Assembly (NCBI GenBank): GCA_040396955.1
Contig: JBBAWX010000013.1
Location: forward strand, 1 to 64,000
Length of the DNA stretch: 64,000 nucleotides
Direction of reading: 5' to 3'
Source of the DNA: UBA965 sp040396955
Lineage (GTDB): Bacteria > Chloroflexota > Chloroflexia > Chloroflexales > Roseiflexaceae
Both the position numbers and the translations under genes were made by a program. The notes beneath the pieces are model-generated. The model ran no database searches. It saw only the letters and a program-made list of their open reading frames with translations, and was not told the origin of the DNA. Below are positions 52,346-61,636 of this stretch, piece after piece (position 1 is the stretch's first letter; each line of letters opens with the position of its first letter).

Positions 52346-55300
52346 CTATGAGGCGAATCCCCGGTACATTGAACTGACCCGCTTGGGTGAGTAGGAGGGT
52401 GTACGAATAGCGTTTACTCTGCGCATACGACATGTGCCCAATCTGTGTGATAAATGGGTGCGTGTAATTCACTGGGAAGCCATACATACCGTCGAAATGT
52501 ACGATGTGTGTTTGTGCGGGCAGGACGTCGACAATGGTCAAATAGGCCAGTGGAGTCAAGGCGCTGACATCTACTGTGATTGTTATGGTATCACCAACCT
52601 GCAGTGGACGCTGGAGATTCAGCGCCGGAGTGATTGTGCGTACGATGACGGCGTCATCGCTGCTGGTGATTTGTTGGCGCGGGCGACTCATCCCGACGAG
52701 CACGGGAGCATCGCTTTCGATGACAAGGTCGGTCAAAAGTGGTTGGGCTGGCGAAACCGACAGATTGCGTTGAAAGTTTCCACTTTGGCTGAGTAATGAA
52801 GTGCGCTGTTGTCCGTCGAGTTCGGGCATGATGGTCTCCAACAGTTGCCACATGCGTGCATCGGTAATCGGGTTTTCCCAGCTGTTGACGCCCCGCCGAC
52901 TCAGCAAAAATGCCTGGAGTTGTGTAGCAAACTCACGGTTACTTGGGATGTGGTTGAGTGCCATGAAGATAAACGCATTCACGCTATTGAGGTCGTGGAG
53001 ATGCTGTGTCGCTGGGTCTGTCTCCCAAAATATCCCACGAGGTGACGACTGCACGCGTTGCGTGAGTTCATCGAGGAGTGTTGGCAATACATACACGGTG
53101 TCAGAAGACAGGCTCAGGATGAGAGCGGCCAGCCCTTCATTGCCCAGCTGGGAGTGCTGTTGACTCAGCGAGATGACGGCGTTGTCGGCAGACGTGCCAG
53201 TTTGGTAGAGCGTGTACACGATAATTGCGCGAATGCTCGCAGGAAGATCCGGATTGCCAAGTTGTTGTTGCAGGTAGGTCACCGCAGTAGCGGTCACCGT
53301 AGATTCGACCCCAGCCTGGGTCAATGCGTTGACCACATCGGCCGTGACAAGGGGGTCACTACTCGTCCAGCCCCAGCTCCCATCGCGAAACTGCATGCTT
53401 TGTAGTGTGCCGAGTAGTTGTCGTCGTTGTAGGGCATCGTCACTCAGCCAGTAGCGGTGTGCTAGGTGGCTAGGGTTGTGTGGGTTGTAGGGAGCTTGTG
53501 CCATGACGAGTGCCAATTCGTCGCTTGTTCGGATGAGGTCATACTGCGGTGCTTTTTGATCGCTGTTGATGCTGGTGCGCCCATGAAGCACGAACCCATC
53601 ATCGTTGAAACTCGCAGGAGTATTGATGAGTTCGGGTTGCCAGTGCAACGGTGGTGCCCCGTCGGGGCGAATCAGAAGGAGCGGTTGATCTGCGGTTATC
53701 CGGAATTTCCACTGAAAATTCGCCATTCCCCGGGCATCGGCTCGGACTTGATACTGCGGGAGCGGATCCAGAATACTCATGTCTTGGAGGGTCAGTTGTA
53801 CCCCCATCATTGCCTCTGGGGTGGCCACCGGGGTCGTGAATTGCACGACGACAATGTCGCCTACTGCCACATGATGGGGGGCGTCAATGGTGGTTTGTGG
53901 CGGCGGTGTCCAGGCAAGTGACAGTTGATGTGATTGCAAGCAATCATCGGCATGTACTACGGCTGTGAGGTGCAAATGCCCTTGTGGAATCGCTGTGGCG
54001 AGGCCAAGTACGATACGGCCGTTGCCGTCGCTCTTGGTATCCGGATACCACCCCACTGTGGCACCGGTATCACTGCGCAGGTGGAGTGCGACAAGGTGGT
54101 TGGGGGCCGTGGTGACCACGAGTGCGCTCGCAGTATTGCGTTCTGGCTGTATGGTCGCACGGAAAACGGCGCACGAGGTGGCCGGTAGCGGTCGTGCTTC
54201 GACCCCGAGGATGTCGTCATTACTCGCAAGTGTAATCAGCGCAGGCGTGGTGTCGGAAATGGGTTGCCAGCTCATCAGGGCCACATCGGGAGCTGGCGCC
54301 AGCCACTGTGTCTCGAGGGTGTCGGTGTATTCGGCAGTCATCATCGTATGGCGGAGCGGATCCGGGCGAACCATGAACTGCATGGCCGTGTTTTCAGGCG
54401 TCGCAGGGGTGATGTAGTGGACCGCTTTGGCGGGGGGCATCGCATTCACAAGGAGAAGTTGTTGTGTCACAAACGAGCCGTTTTGTACGCGTGCATTCCA
54501 CACTCCATCGGGGAGCTGGAGATCGAGCGTGGTGCTGCCGCTTGCATCAACAGTGAGCATGCGTCGTACTAGTACTTGTTCTTGCTGATCAACGATGGTA
54601 ACAATCACGGGCTCACTGATGCGTTCTGTGGAGGGCGTCGTGAACACGAGCGTGCTGGTTTGCCCGGACGCCACCCAAGGAGTCGCGGTCGTCACAACAA
54701 CAGGGGGCGGGTTGATGTCGGTCAACGTGCGGATTCCCACATGTGTGGCGTCAAAAGCGCGGAGGGTGATCTGATTCGTCCACGGCAACGCAATGGCCAC
54801 GCTTCCGTCGTCGTTGCTCTGGCTCACCCCCGACCCTGTCGGGCCATCCCAGTGGATGAGCGCGCGCTTGATGGGACGATTGAGGCGGTCGACTACGCGC
54901 CCACGCCACACCGTGCCGTTCATGGCGCCGTCAATCAACAGTGGCTCGGCGGGCATGTGATGAACGACGATGGGAGCAGAGATCGTACTATTCTCCAGGG
55001 TGAACCGGTAGAAGCCCGTTTCAAGCGATTGTGGAAGCAACAATGCCAAGGTAGAGACCGATTGCCCAATGGCAAATCCCGTGTTGCCTTGCGCATATAT
55101 CTGCCCATTGTCGGCTTGGAGTTGGATGGTGTATTGTGCCGATTGAGTGGATTGCGCCCGAACGAGCGCCATCTGGACGACCTGCCCGGCATGAGCCGTC
55201 GGTTGCCTGACCAACAACGCTACCGGGGGTGCCATTACCGCCGGGGTAAAGGTGATGCGACGGGCATCGAGGGTGTCGCCATTGAGCAACACGACCCCAT

Positions 55301-57164
55301 CTGGGATGGGTGGCAAGGCCCGACTCTGCCAGATCCCTTGGGTATCGGTGTCGCCTTGTGCCAGCAATTGACTTGCTTGAAAGACCTGAATGTGTTGCTC
55401 CGCCTGGGGCTCTCCATCGCGGTGTACTCCCACTGCTATGGTATGTTGCTGGGTACTCACGTATAGCACACTAGGGCGGATGCGAACGATGCGGGTATCA
55501 CGGCTCCCATCTGGGCGTAGCAGTTGTAAGAGCACCAGATGATTGTTGGTCTGGGCCCGTACGTCGTCGGTGAGCTCAATTTGCCAGCGCCGCCCGTCGG
55601 TGGTGCGTGTGGTGTTGCCAGTTGCCAGCAATGGAATGTTGTAGCGTTGTGGATCAATGTCGGTGAGCATCGTACTAGGCATCGTTAGAAGCCGTACCAA
55701 TGATGATGCGGGTGGGTTGTATATCGCATATAGATGCGGTATCGCAGTTTGTCCAGTCAGGCCAATGACTGAGCCGCTGCTCCCATCGTAGACACGGTCA
55801 GTGGCGCCCGGGAGGCTGAGTTGCCCACTCGTAATGTTGACGGCCACGGTCGCATATACCGGTTTGCCAAGTCGTTGCCCATCCGCACTCATCAAGTCCG
55901 GCGAAACCTGAATGGTGGTCGGAGTGTTGAGTGCCCAATCTGCACTCAAACGGATATCACGACCACTGCTTTGAATCACTGGCGGGGTCGTCGGCGCTGG
56001 ATCAAAAGTAATGAAATCATTGAGCCGTTGTGTATCAATCATTCCATTGAAGACGAGGCGAAGCTCTTGGTTGGGTTGGAGCAAGGTGCCCACAGCAGGA
56101 GTTTGGGCGATTAGTTGAAACGGTGCCACCGTTGTGAACTCCGCCGTAAACGGTTGCAGGGCACTCGGTGGACCGCCGATGTGCAGGCGGTAACGGGTAT
56201 CGGCTTGCCATTGGGTTTGTGGCGTGATTTCGAGGCGGGTCAGTGTTTGCCCCTGATTGGTGACCACCGTTTGAAGGGCGGTGGCGGGCCACACGTTGAT
56301 GGTCGGACTTAGTTGCGCAGAGGTCAGCGATCCGGTCATCGTAATAACGAGCGGCGTACTCAGCCCAATGGATGACTGCCGTGCCGTCGGCGCAAACTCC
56401 AACACATGTGGTTGCAAGGTCGTAAACTGCCATGTAAACGATTCAAGCATCGGCGCGCCATTGATGTCGCTGATGTAATCAGGTATGGAGACGCGGTAGT
56501 TGGTGTTGGGGAGGAGTGTGGTGGTGGTGGTCAGTACCAAGGTGCGCGTGTCTGACCACCAGGCCGTGAGCTCAGCTGCTGGCTGAATGCTCACCCAGCG
56601 ATTGGTCAGAGACTGATTGGTGTCCGCACTGCCGACCATTTGCCGGTTAAAACGCACTACAATTGGAGTGTCAAGCGCCACTTGATCGGATTGTGGCAGC
56701 GCACTCATGACTAACAGGGCGGCGTCGGTATGAAAGGTGCTATACCAGGGGGAGCCGAGGAGTGATTGTGACTGGCTCCGTGCCCCAGTGGCCACGCTGA
56801 TGCGGTAACTCTGGTTAGCCTGCCACGGTGTGCGTGGCGTGATGGTCAGCTGTGTGCTTGTGTCATCCCAGCGGAGATCGACTGCATGTGGCGGTGTAAT
56901 CGTGATACGGTCGTTGACACTTTGTTGCTCCATGCTCATGTTGAACCGGAGCTGGATCGTCTGATTGGCGGCAATATTGGCCGCCGACGCAAGCGTGATG
57001 CCAATCGGAGCGTATTGATATGGGCGTACAATGGTAACGTACAATAGTGCTGACCAGGCACCAAGTACTGTGAGCACAAGTATCCCGAGCCAGATGCGCC
57101 CGATGCGTTGCACATGACGAATCAGCATTCGTGAGACCGGTGTGGCAGGGTGTGCGGTAGGCAT
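52272..57164 (-). CDS. Large alpha-2-macroglobulin-like protein with N-terminal Ig-like domains
   Basis: 1630 residues. After one membrane helix (24-45) come at least four bacterial Ig-like (Big_5/SbsA-type) domains, each with a VRFN/LRFN strand (NQTIQLRFNMSMEQQSV, DTPIVVRFNRQMVGS, QELRLVFNGMI). The middle holds A2M MG-type domains (DRLNRPIKRALIHWDG), and near 1270-1530 is a TED-like helical domain (RDGSWGWTSSDPLVTADVVN). The thioester motif CxEQ was not seen. It would project from the membrane, perhaps as a protease trap or scaffold. Start ATG 57164 preferred over GTG 57203. Its 3' end overlaps the glycosidase gene. Confidence 0.75.
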   Translation of the reverse strand: MPTAHPATPVSRMLIRHVQRIGRIWLGILVLTVLGAWSALLYVTIVRPYQYAPIGITLASAANIAANQTIQLRFNMSMEQQSVNDRITITPPHAVDLRWDDTSTQLTITPRTPWQANQSYRISVATGARSQSQSLLGSPWYSTFHTDAALLVMSALPQSDQVALDTPIVVRFNRQMVGSADTNQSLTNRWVSIQPAAELTAWWSDTRTLVLTTTTTLLPNTNYRVSIPDYISDINGAPMLESFTWQFTTLQPHVLEFAPTARQSSIGLSTPLVITMTGSLTSAQLSPTINVWPATALQTVVTNQGQTLTRLEITPQTQWQADTRYRLHIGGPPSALQPFTAEFTTVAPFQLIAQTPAVGTLLQPNQELRLVFNGMIDTQRLNDFITFDPAPTTPPVIQSSGRDIRLSADWALNTPTTIQVSPDLMSADGQRLGKPVYATVAVNITSGQLSLPGATDRVYDGSSGSVIGLTGQTAIPHLYAIYNPPASSLVRLLTMPSTMLTDIDPQRYNIPLLATGNTTRTTDGRRWQIELTDDVRAQTNNHLVLLQLLRPDGSRDTRIVRIRPSVLYVSTQQHTIAVGVHRDGEPQAEQHIQVFQASQLLAQGDTDTQGIWQSRALPPIPDGVVLLNGDTLDARRITFTPAVMAPPVALLVRQPTAHAGQVVQMALVRAQSTQSAQYTIQLQADNGQIYAQGNTGFAIGQSVSTLALLLPQSLETGFYRFTLENSTISAPIVVHHMPAEPLLIDGAMNGTVWRGRVVDRLNRPIKRALIHWDGPTGSGVSQSNDDGSVAIALPWTNQITLRAFDATHVGIRTLTDINPPPVVVTTATPWVASGQTSTLVFTTPSTERISEPVIVTIVDQQEQVLVRRMLTVDASGSTTLDLQLPDGVWNARVQNGSFVTQQLLLVNAMPPAKAVHYITPATPENTAMQFMVRPDPLRHTMMTAEYTDTLETQWLAPAPDVALMSWQPISDTTPALITLASNDDILGVEARPLPATSCAVFRATIQPERNTASALVVTTAPNHLVALHLRSDTGATVGWYPDTKSDGNGRIVLGLATAIPQGHLHLTAVVHADDCLQSHQLSLAWTPPPQTTIDAPHHVAVGDIVVVQFTTPVATPEAMMGVQLTLQDMSILDPLPQYQVRADARGMANFQWKFRITADQPLLLIRPDGAPPLHWQPELINTPASFNDDGFVLHGRTSINSDQKAPQYDLIRTSDELALVMAQAPYNPHNPSHLAHRYWLSDDALQRRQLLGTLQSMQFRDGSWGWTSSDPLVTADVVNALTQAGVESTVTATAVTYLQQQLGNPDLPASIRAIIVYTLYQTGTSADNAVISLSQQHSQLGNEGLAALILSLSSDTVYVLPTLLDELTQRVQSSPRGIFWETDPATQHLHDLNSVNAFIFMALNHIPSNREFATQLQAFLLSRRGVNSWENPITDARMWQLLETIMPELDGQQRTSLLSQSGNFQRNLSVSPAQPLLTDLVIESDAPVLVGMSRPRQQITSSDDAVIVRTITPALNLQRPLQVGDTITITVDVSALTPLAYLTIVDVLPAQTHIVHFDGMYGFPVNYTHPFITQIGHMSYAQSKRYSYTLLLTQAGQFNVPGIRLIDAAGTIHAQSQPYIVAVDARASVP

Positions 57165-57279
57165 GCAAGCACTCGTGTGACGGTGATGGGTGCGGGCAAT
57201 CACAACCCGAAATTGGTACGGAGGGTGGGATCATTCCACTCGAATTATAGCACGGCCCTAAGAAGAGAAACTGCCCCCT

Positions 57280-57909
57280 ATGCAAACGACGTTGACCCCT
57301 GCACTGTTGCTTCACGCCTACACCCAGGGCATTTTCCCCATGGGACAGCCAGATTCGCACGACATTGAGTGGTACAGTCCCAACCCGCGTGGCATAATCC
57401 CGCTCGACGATCGCTTTCACGTGCCCAAACGCCTTGCACGTACGTGGCGTCATGGAGAATACCAGGTGACGTACGATGGCGCGTTTCCGCAAGTCATGCG
57501 TGCCTGTGCTCAGCCTCGCCCCAATCAACCGAGTACGTGGATTTCCGAAGAATTTGTGACCGTCTACACGGAACTGCACCGGTTGGGCCATGCGCACAGC
57601 GTCGAAACATGGCAAAATGGGCAGTTGGTGGGTGGTTTGTATGGGGTGAGTATTGGTGGTTTATTTGCCGGTGAGAGCATGTTTAGTGTGGCACGTGACG
57701 CCAGCAAAATCGCCCTCATCGCCTTGGTCGAGCACCTTCGTCGTGGGCGTTTTGTGCTCCTAGATACACAGTGGGTGACCGAGCATCTCGCCCAGTTTGG
57801 CGCCTATTGGATGCCGCGTCACATATACCTAAAACAGCTCCAACAAGCGCTACATGCTCCAAGCACGTGGCCACCCCCTCCCGATACTGCAACTACGGTC
57901 GTGCCCTGA
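57280..57909 (+). CDS. aat: Leucyl/phenylalanyl-tRNA--protein transferase
   Basis: 209 residues. It adds Leu or Phe to N-terminal Arg or Lys, marking proteins for ClpAP (N-end rule). Family segments: LLHAYTQGIFPMGQPDSHDI, WYSPNPRGIIPLDD, TWISEEFVTVYTELHRLGHA, HSVETWQNGQLVGGLYGVSI and GGLFAGESMFSVARDASKIA. The 3' end overlaps the convergent HtrA gene by 17 bases. Confidence 0.96.
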   Translation: MQTTLTPALLLHAYTQGIFPMGQPDSHDIEWYSPNPRGIIPLDDRFHVPKRLARTWRHGEYQVTYDGAFPQVMRACAQPRPNQPSTWISEEFVTVYTELHRLGHAHSVETWQNGQLVGGLYGVSIGGLFAGESMFSVARDASKIALIALVEHLRRGRFVLLDTQWVTEHLAQFGAYWMPRHIYLKQLQQALHAPSTWPPPPDTATTVVP

Positions 57910-59041
57910 GGGTAATCGGCTGCTCGATGAGCTGACCGTAGCGTTGCAGAGTCAGCGTAATCGTCTGTCCGACCTGCGTGGTGCTGAGCACGATGTCGAG
58001 ATCGCCACTTGTGCGTATGGGTATGGCGTCAATGGCAACGATGATGTCGACGTCAGGCTGTAGGGCGACGTCAGCGGCTGGGCTGGTAGGTGCCACGTTG
58101 ACAACCCGTACTCCGCCCCCGTCGCTTTCGGGCACGTTACGCATGCCGATGCCCAACCAGGGGTGAGCAAAAGTGCCAACCGCGATGAGATCGGGCACGA
58201 TGCGCTGGATGCTCTGCACGGGGATGGCGTAGCCGACCCCTTCAAAGCTCCCACTTTCACTCTGAATGGCGGTTGTCATGCCAATCACTGCACCCGTGCG
58301 ATCAAGCAAGACACCACCTGAGCTCCCCGGGTTGATGGCGGCATCGACCTGGATGATGTTGGGAATGCGGAAAAAGCCAGTGTCTGAGCGTTCACCCATC
58401 AGACTCCGCCCCACTCCACTAATCGTGCCCAGGGTCATCGTGTTGCGGAGTCCGAGCGGGTTGCCGATGGTCATCACCCATTGACCCACCATCGGCGTAC
58501 GCATGCTCAGGGGCAACGGCGCAATGTCGACGGCTTCGTGGAGCGCCAACACCGCCAAATCACTGGCGCTATCGCGGCCAATAACCGTCGCTGAAATCGG
58601 CCGACTATCGCCGAGGCGCACCAAGTATTCGTTTTGCGCACTGACTACGTGGGCATTGGTGACAATATGCCCTTGGTCATCGTATAAAAAACCACTCCCC
58701 TGCGAAATCAACATGCGCTCCGCCATCGGTGCATCAGCCACCGGTGGGTGGGCAAACGTGTATTCAATGCTCGCCACTGCTGCCACACTCTGTGCATAGA
58801 GTTGCATGGTGTGTGCTTCGGCGTCGGCTACTTGACCCATGGAGGCATCGCTCAAGGTGGGTACTGGTGCGCGTGTCGGGAAAGGCGTGAGCGGCAGTCG
58901 TGCCGGATTGACCGTGGGGGCAACAGTGGTTGGCGCCACGCTGAGTGGGGTCTGAGCACGCTCCGTGAACGGTTGTGTCACGCTACAGGCAGCCAATATC
59001 ACTGCCACCCACGCCCACGCCAACCATGCCTTGCTACGCAT
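57893..59041 (-). CDS. HtrA/DegP-family serine protease, lipoprotein
   Basis: 382 residues. A lipoprotein signal (AWVAVILAAC, Cys19) is followed by a Pro/Thr-rich linker, the trypsin-like domain with catalytic His131 (IVTNAHVV), Asp161 (SASDLAVLAL) and Ser241 (NPGSSGGVLLD), and one PDZ domain (about 275-375, ending with LTLQRYGQLIEQPI). It would act in envelope protein quality control. Start 59041, with GGAAAGG eight bases before it; a GTG one codon upstream is equivalent. It begins 3 bases after the TIGR01777 gene. Confidence 0.93.
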   Translation of the reverse strand: MRSKAWLAWAWVAVILAACSVTQPFTERAQTPLSVAPTTVAPTVNPARLPLTPFPTRAPVPTLSDASMGQVADAEAHTMQLYAQSVAAVASIEYTFAHPPVADAPMAERMLISQGSGFLYDDQGHIVTNAHVVSAQNEYLVRLGDSRPISATVIGRDSASDLAVLALHEAVDIAPLPLSMRTPMVGQWVMTIGNPLGLRNTMTLGTISGVGRSLMGERSDTGFFRIPNIIQVDAAINPGSSGGVLLDRTGAVIGMTTAIQSESGSFEGVGYAIPVQSIQRIVPDLIAVGTFAHPWLGIGMRNVPESDGGGVRVVNVAPTSPAADVALQPDVDIIVAIDAIPIRTSGDLDIVLSTTQVGQTITLTLQRYGQLIEQPITLRARP

Positions 59042-59044
59042 CAC

Positions 59045-59965
59045 TTAGCCTTTCCAAATCTGTTGGAGCGCGTGATCGGCTGAGTCATAAGTAAAGGTAA
59101 ACCCTTGTGATAGCAGGCGCTGCGGGATGACCGCCTGCCCACCAATCAACAGCGCCTCGGCCATTTCACCAAAAAGGGTCCGGAGTGCCACTTGTGGTAC
59201 TGGCAACCACGACGGGCGGTGGAGTGCGTGCCCGAGTGCCTGGCTAAACGTAGCGTTGCTGACCGGTTGCGGAGCACATGCGTTGTAGGCACCACGTGCC
59301 TGTGGATTGTCGATAAGCCACAGGATGATGCGCACCATGTCGTCGATGTGAATCCACGACAGCATCTGACTGCCAGGGGAGACCGGCCCGCCAACAAACC
59401 ACTTGAATGGCAATGCCATGAGGGGGAGTGCCCCAGCACTGCGGTCGAGTACGACGCCGGTGCGCACCACGGCGAGGCGCATGTGTAGGTCGTGCTCTGC
59501 TGGTGCTGCTGCCGCCTCCCAGTCCACGCAAAGTTGTGCCAAAAAATCCGTGCCAGCTGGGCTTTGTTCGGTTTTGGGGAGCGTGTCGATGCCGTAGTAG
59601 CCACTCCCCGACGCCGAAATCAGCGTCTGTGGACGGTGGGGGAGTTGTGCAACAGCACTGAGGAGCTGGCGCGTGGCCAACACACGGCTATCCGCCAGTA
59701 TGCGCTTGTACGGCGCAGTCCAACGCTTGCCGGCAATCGAGGCTCCCACGAGATTGACAATCACGTGACAGTCACGGAGATCGCGTACGAGGTCAGCCGT
59801 CCGCTCGGGTTGCCAGCGTGCCATGCGCACCGTGGCTGGGAAGTGGGCGGGGGGGCGTGATGAACGACTAAAGGCCACCACTGTGTCGCCACGAGCGTGG
59901 AGGGCATGCACGAGTGCGCTGCCAATCAAACCGGTGGCACCGGTGACTGCAACGGTGAGCGTCAT
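59045..59965 (-). CDS. TIGR01777-family NAD(P)-binding epimerase-like protein (YfcH-like)
   Basis: 306 residues. Rossmann motif VAVTGATGLIGSALVHALHA, then VNLVGASIAGKRW, LISASGSGYYGI, WIHIDDMVRIILWLI and the C-terminal PSWLPVPQVALRTLFGEMAE typical of TIGR01777/SDR a39 proteins. The substrate is unknown. AAAGGACTCCCCCT precedes the ATG. A much longer frame upstream was rejected because it runs through the DUF2085 gene. HtrA follows after 3 bases. Confidence 0.9.
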   Translation of the reverse strand: MTLTVAVTGATGLIGSALVHALHARGDTVVAFSRSSRPPAHFPATVRMARWQPERTADLVRDLRDCHVIVNLVGASIAGKRWTAPYKRILADSRVLATRQLLSAVAQLPHRPQTLISASGSGYYGIDTLPKTEQSPAGTDFLAQLCVDWEAAAAPAEHDLHMRLAVVRTGVVLDRSAGALPLMALPFKWFVGGPVSPGSQMLSWIHIDDMVRIILWLIDNPQARGAYNACAPQPVSNATFSQALGHALHRPSWLPVPQVALRTLFGEMAEALLIGGQAVIPQRLLSQGFTFTYDSADHALQQIWKG

Positions 59966-60053
59966 AGGGGGAGTCCTTTCTGCGCAGAGACGGGCGTGTA
60001 TATCGCTACGCTGTACCCGCACACGCCGTGCCAAAATGCGCAATGGTAGATGC

Positions 60054-60542
60054 CTAGCTCTGTCGAGGCCATAGACCAGGCCATAGAGAGCAGAAGAACA
60101 GACCGGCACTTGTGCCGGCAATGATGCCGTTGATGAGAAGTACGGTGTAGGCTGCGGCTGGCCAGAAGTTGATTTCGAGCCACCATAGGCCGAACGGCAA
60201 CAGGGCACTGATGAGGCGTGCCACCCACGGCCAGGCAAGCCATTGCGTAAGCCAGTGTCGTAGATCTGCTCGCCCGACCATCCACCAGCCCACCCACAGC
60301 CCGATGGTGGCTCCCCAACACCGCACACAGACCGCCATGGGGGCCGCAAGGAGCTCATAGCTTTTGGCAGGAGTGGGGCAGACATAGGTGGTGAGGAGGT
60401 CGCGTGCCAACCACCCGAGATCGGTCATGAACGGCACATTGCTGGCAATAAAAAGAGCGGCCACCGGTGGCCCAAAAAACAAAATGCTCAGGAATAATTG
60501 ATACGGCCACACCGGCCAGGCCTGCATGGTGCGGATGGTCAT
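60054..60542 (-). CDS. DUF2085 membrane protein
   Basis: 162 residues. Several hydrophobic segments surround the conserved AVCVRCWGATIGLWVG, with an upstream Cys in LTTYVCPTP, the signature of DUF2085 (the family's Cys residues may bind metal or form a disulfide). The ATG at 60542 overlaps the crtB stop (ATGA), with AGGA upstream, so translation is coupled to crtB. Function unknown. Confidence 0.85.
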   Translation of the reverse strand: MTIRTMQAWPVWPYQLFLSILFFGPPVAALFIASNVPFMTDLGWLARDLLTTYVCPTPAKSYELLAAPMAVCVRCWGATIGLWVGWWMVGRADLRHWLTQWLAWPWVARLISALLPFGLWWLEINFWPAAAYTVLLINGIIAGTSAGLFFCSLWPGLWPRQS

Positions 60543-61522
60543 CGGAAATCCTGTTGTAGGCGCTGGCGCGCATGGTGGAGCAAGATGAGTTTGCGCCACA
60601 ACGGTACGTGTGCTCGCCCATGAAAGACGTCGTACCCGTTGCGGTGGATGGCATCTAGGATGCCGCGGTAAATTGTGGCCGCTGCTGCAATCGCAAGGCG
60701 ACTGTCAGCGTTGAGCATACCGATGCCAGGCCACGCCTCCTCGTAGAGCGCATGGGCTCGCGCACTCTGAAAACGAATCATCGCCTTGAACCGCGGATGC
60801 ACGCGCCGTTGCATGATGTCGTCATCGCTTAGACCAAAGCGTTGTAAATCTTGTTGCGGAATGTAAATGCGCCCACGCTGGGCGTCTTCACCGATGTCGC
60901 GCAAAATGTTGGTGAGCTGTAGCGCTACACCCAGCTTGACGGCACAGTCGACCGCCTCCGGGTTGTGCCCGATAATCTGCATCGAAATCAGCCCCACCAC
61001 TGAGGCCACACGGTAGCAGTAGAGCCACAAATCATCGAAACTCTGGTATCGAGTGACGGTAAGATCCATGGCGATGCCGGCCAACAACTCGTCAACGAGG
61101 GTCTGCGAAATGTTGTAGCGCGTCACTGTGTCATTCCAGGCGATAAGTACCGGGTTGTTGTGTGGGGTAATCCGCTGATGTACGAGATGTACCCAATGGG
61201 CGAGGGCGTGTGGCGCACTCCCCTCGGCCGCCTGATCGACGATGTCGTCGCTGACACGACAAAACGCATACAACGCACGGATGGCCTGACGCTTGGAGGC
61301 CGGAAGAAGTGCCGTGCTGAGGAAGAAACTTTTGGAGTGATGCTTGGTGATGGCTACGCAGGCCGCATAGGCCTGTGCGAGCTCATGCTCACTGATGTCG
61401 GCAACGGGTTGCGGCCATAGGTGATCACCATGGTCGATGATGTGTTTCAGGCTGTTGAGCAACGCAGTGGCGTCGCCAGCAGGTGGGTGCACAACTGGAA
61501 CGCTGTGTTGGCGTGAGAGCAT
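60539..61522 (-). CDS. crtB: Phytoene/squalene synthase family protein
   Basis: 327 residues. The two Asp-rich motifs that bind diphosphate through magnesium are SDDIVD (92-96) and TNILRDIGEDAQRGRIY (205-213), plus AYAFCR-type LYAFCRVSDD. It joins two prenyl diphosphates, most likely making phytoene as the first carotenoid step; squalene synthase activity is the alternative. The position downstream of a CarH-type regulator supports the carotenoid role. GGAGAACT precedes the ATG at 61522. DUF2085 is coupled to its stop. TATAGT about 40-50 bases before the ATG could be a -10. Confidence 0.9.
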   Translation of the reverse strand: MLSRQHSVPVVHPPAGDATALLNSLKHIIDHGDHLWPQPVADISEHELAQAYAACVAITKHHSKSFFLSTALLPASKRQAIRALYAFCRVSDDIVDQAAEGSAPHALAHWVHLVHQRITPHNNPVLIAWNDTVTRYNISQTLVDELLAGIAMDLTVTRYQSFDDLWLYCYRVASVVGLISMQIIGHNPEAVDCAVKLGVALQLTNILRDIGEDAQRGRIYIPQQDLQRFGLSDDDIMQRRVHPRFKAMIRFQSARAHALYEEAWPGIGMLNADSRLAIAAAATIYRGILDAIHRNGYDVFHGRAHVPLWRKLILLHHARQRLQQDFR

Positions 61523-61636
61523 AGTTCTCCAGCTTTGGTGATGGTGTAACAGGGGCAGGAATGCACACTTTCTCTTACTATATACTATCTTTGCACGAAA
61601 TTTGGATGTAGGCAAGTAGCGATGAAGAGCTGTGTG

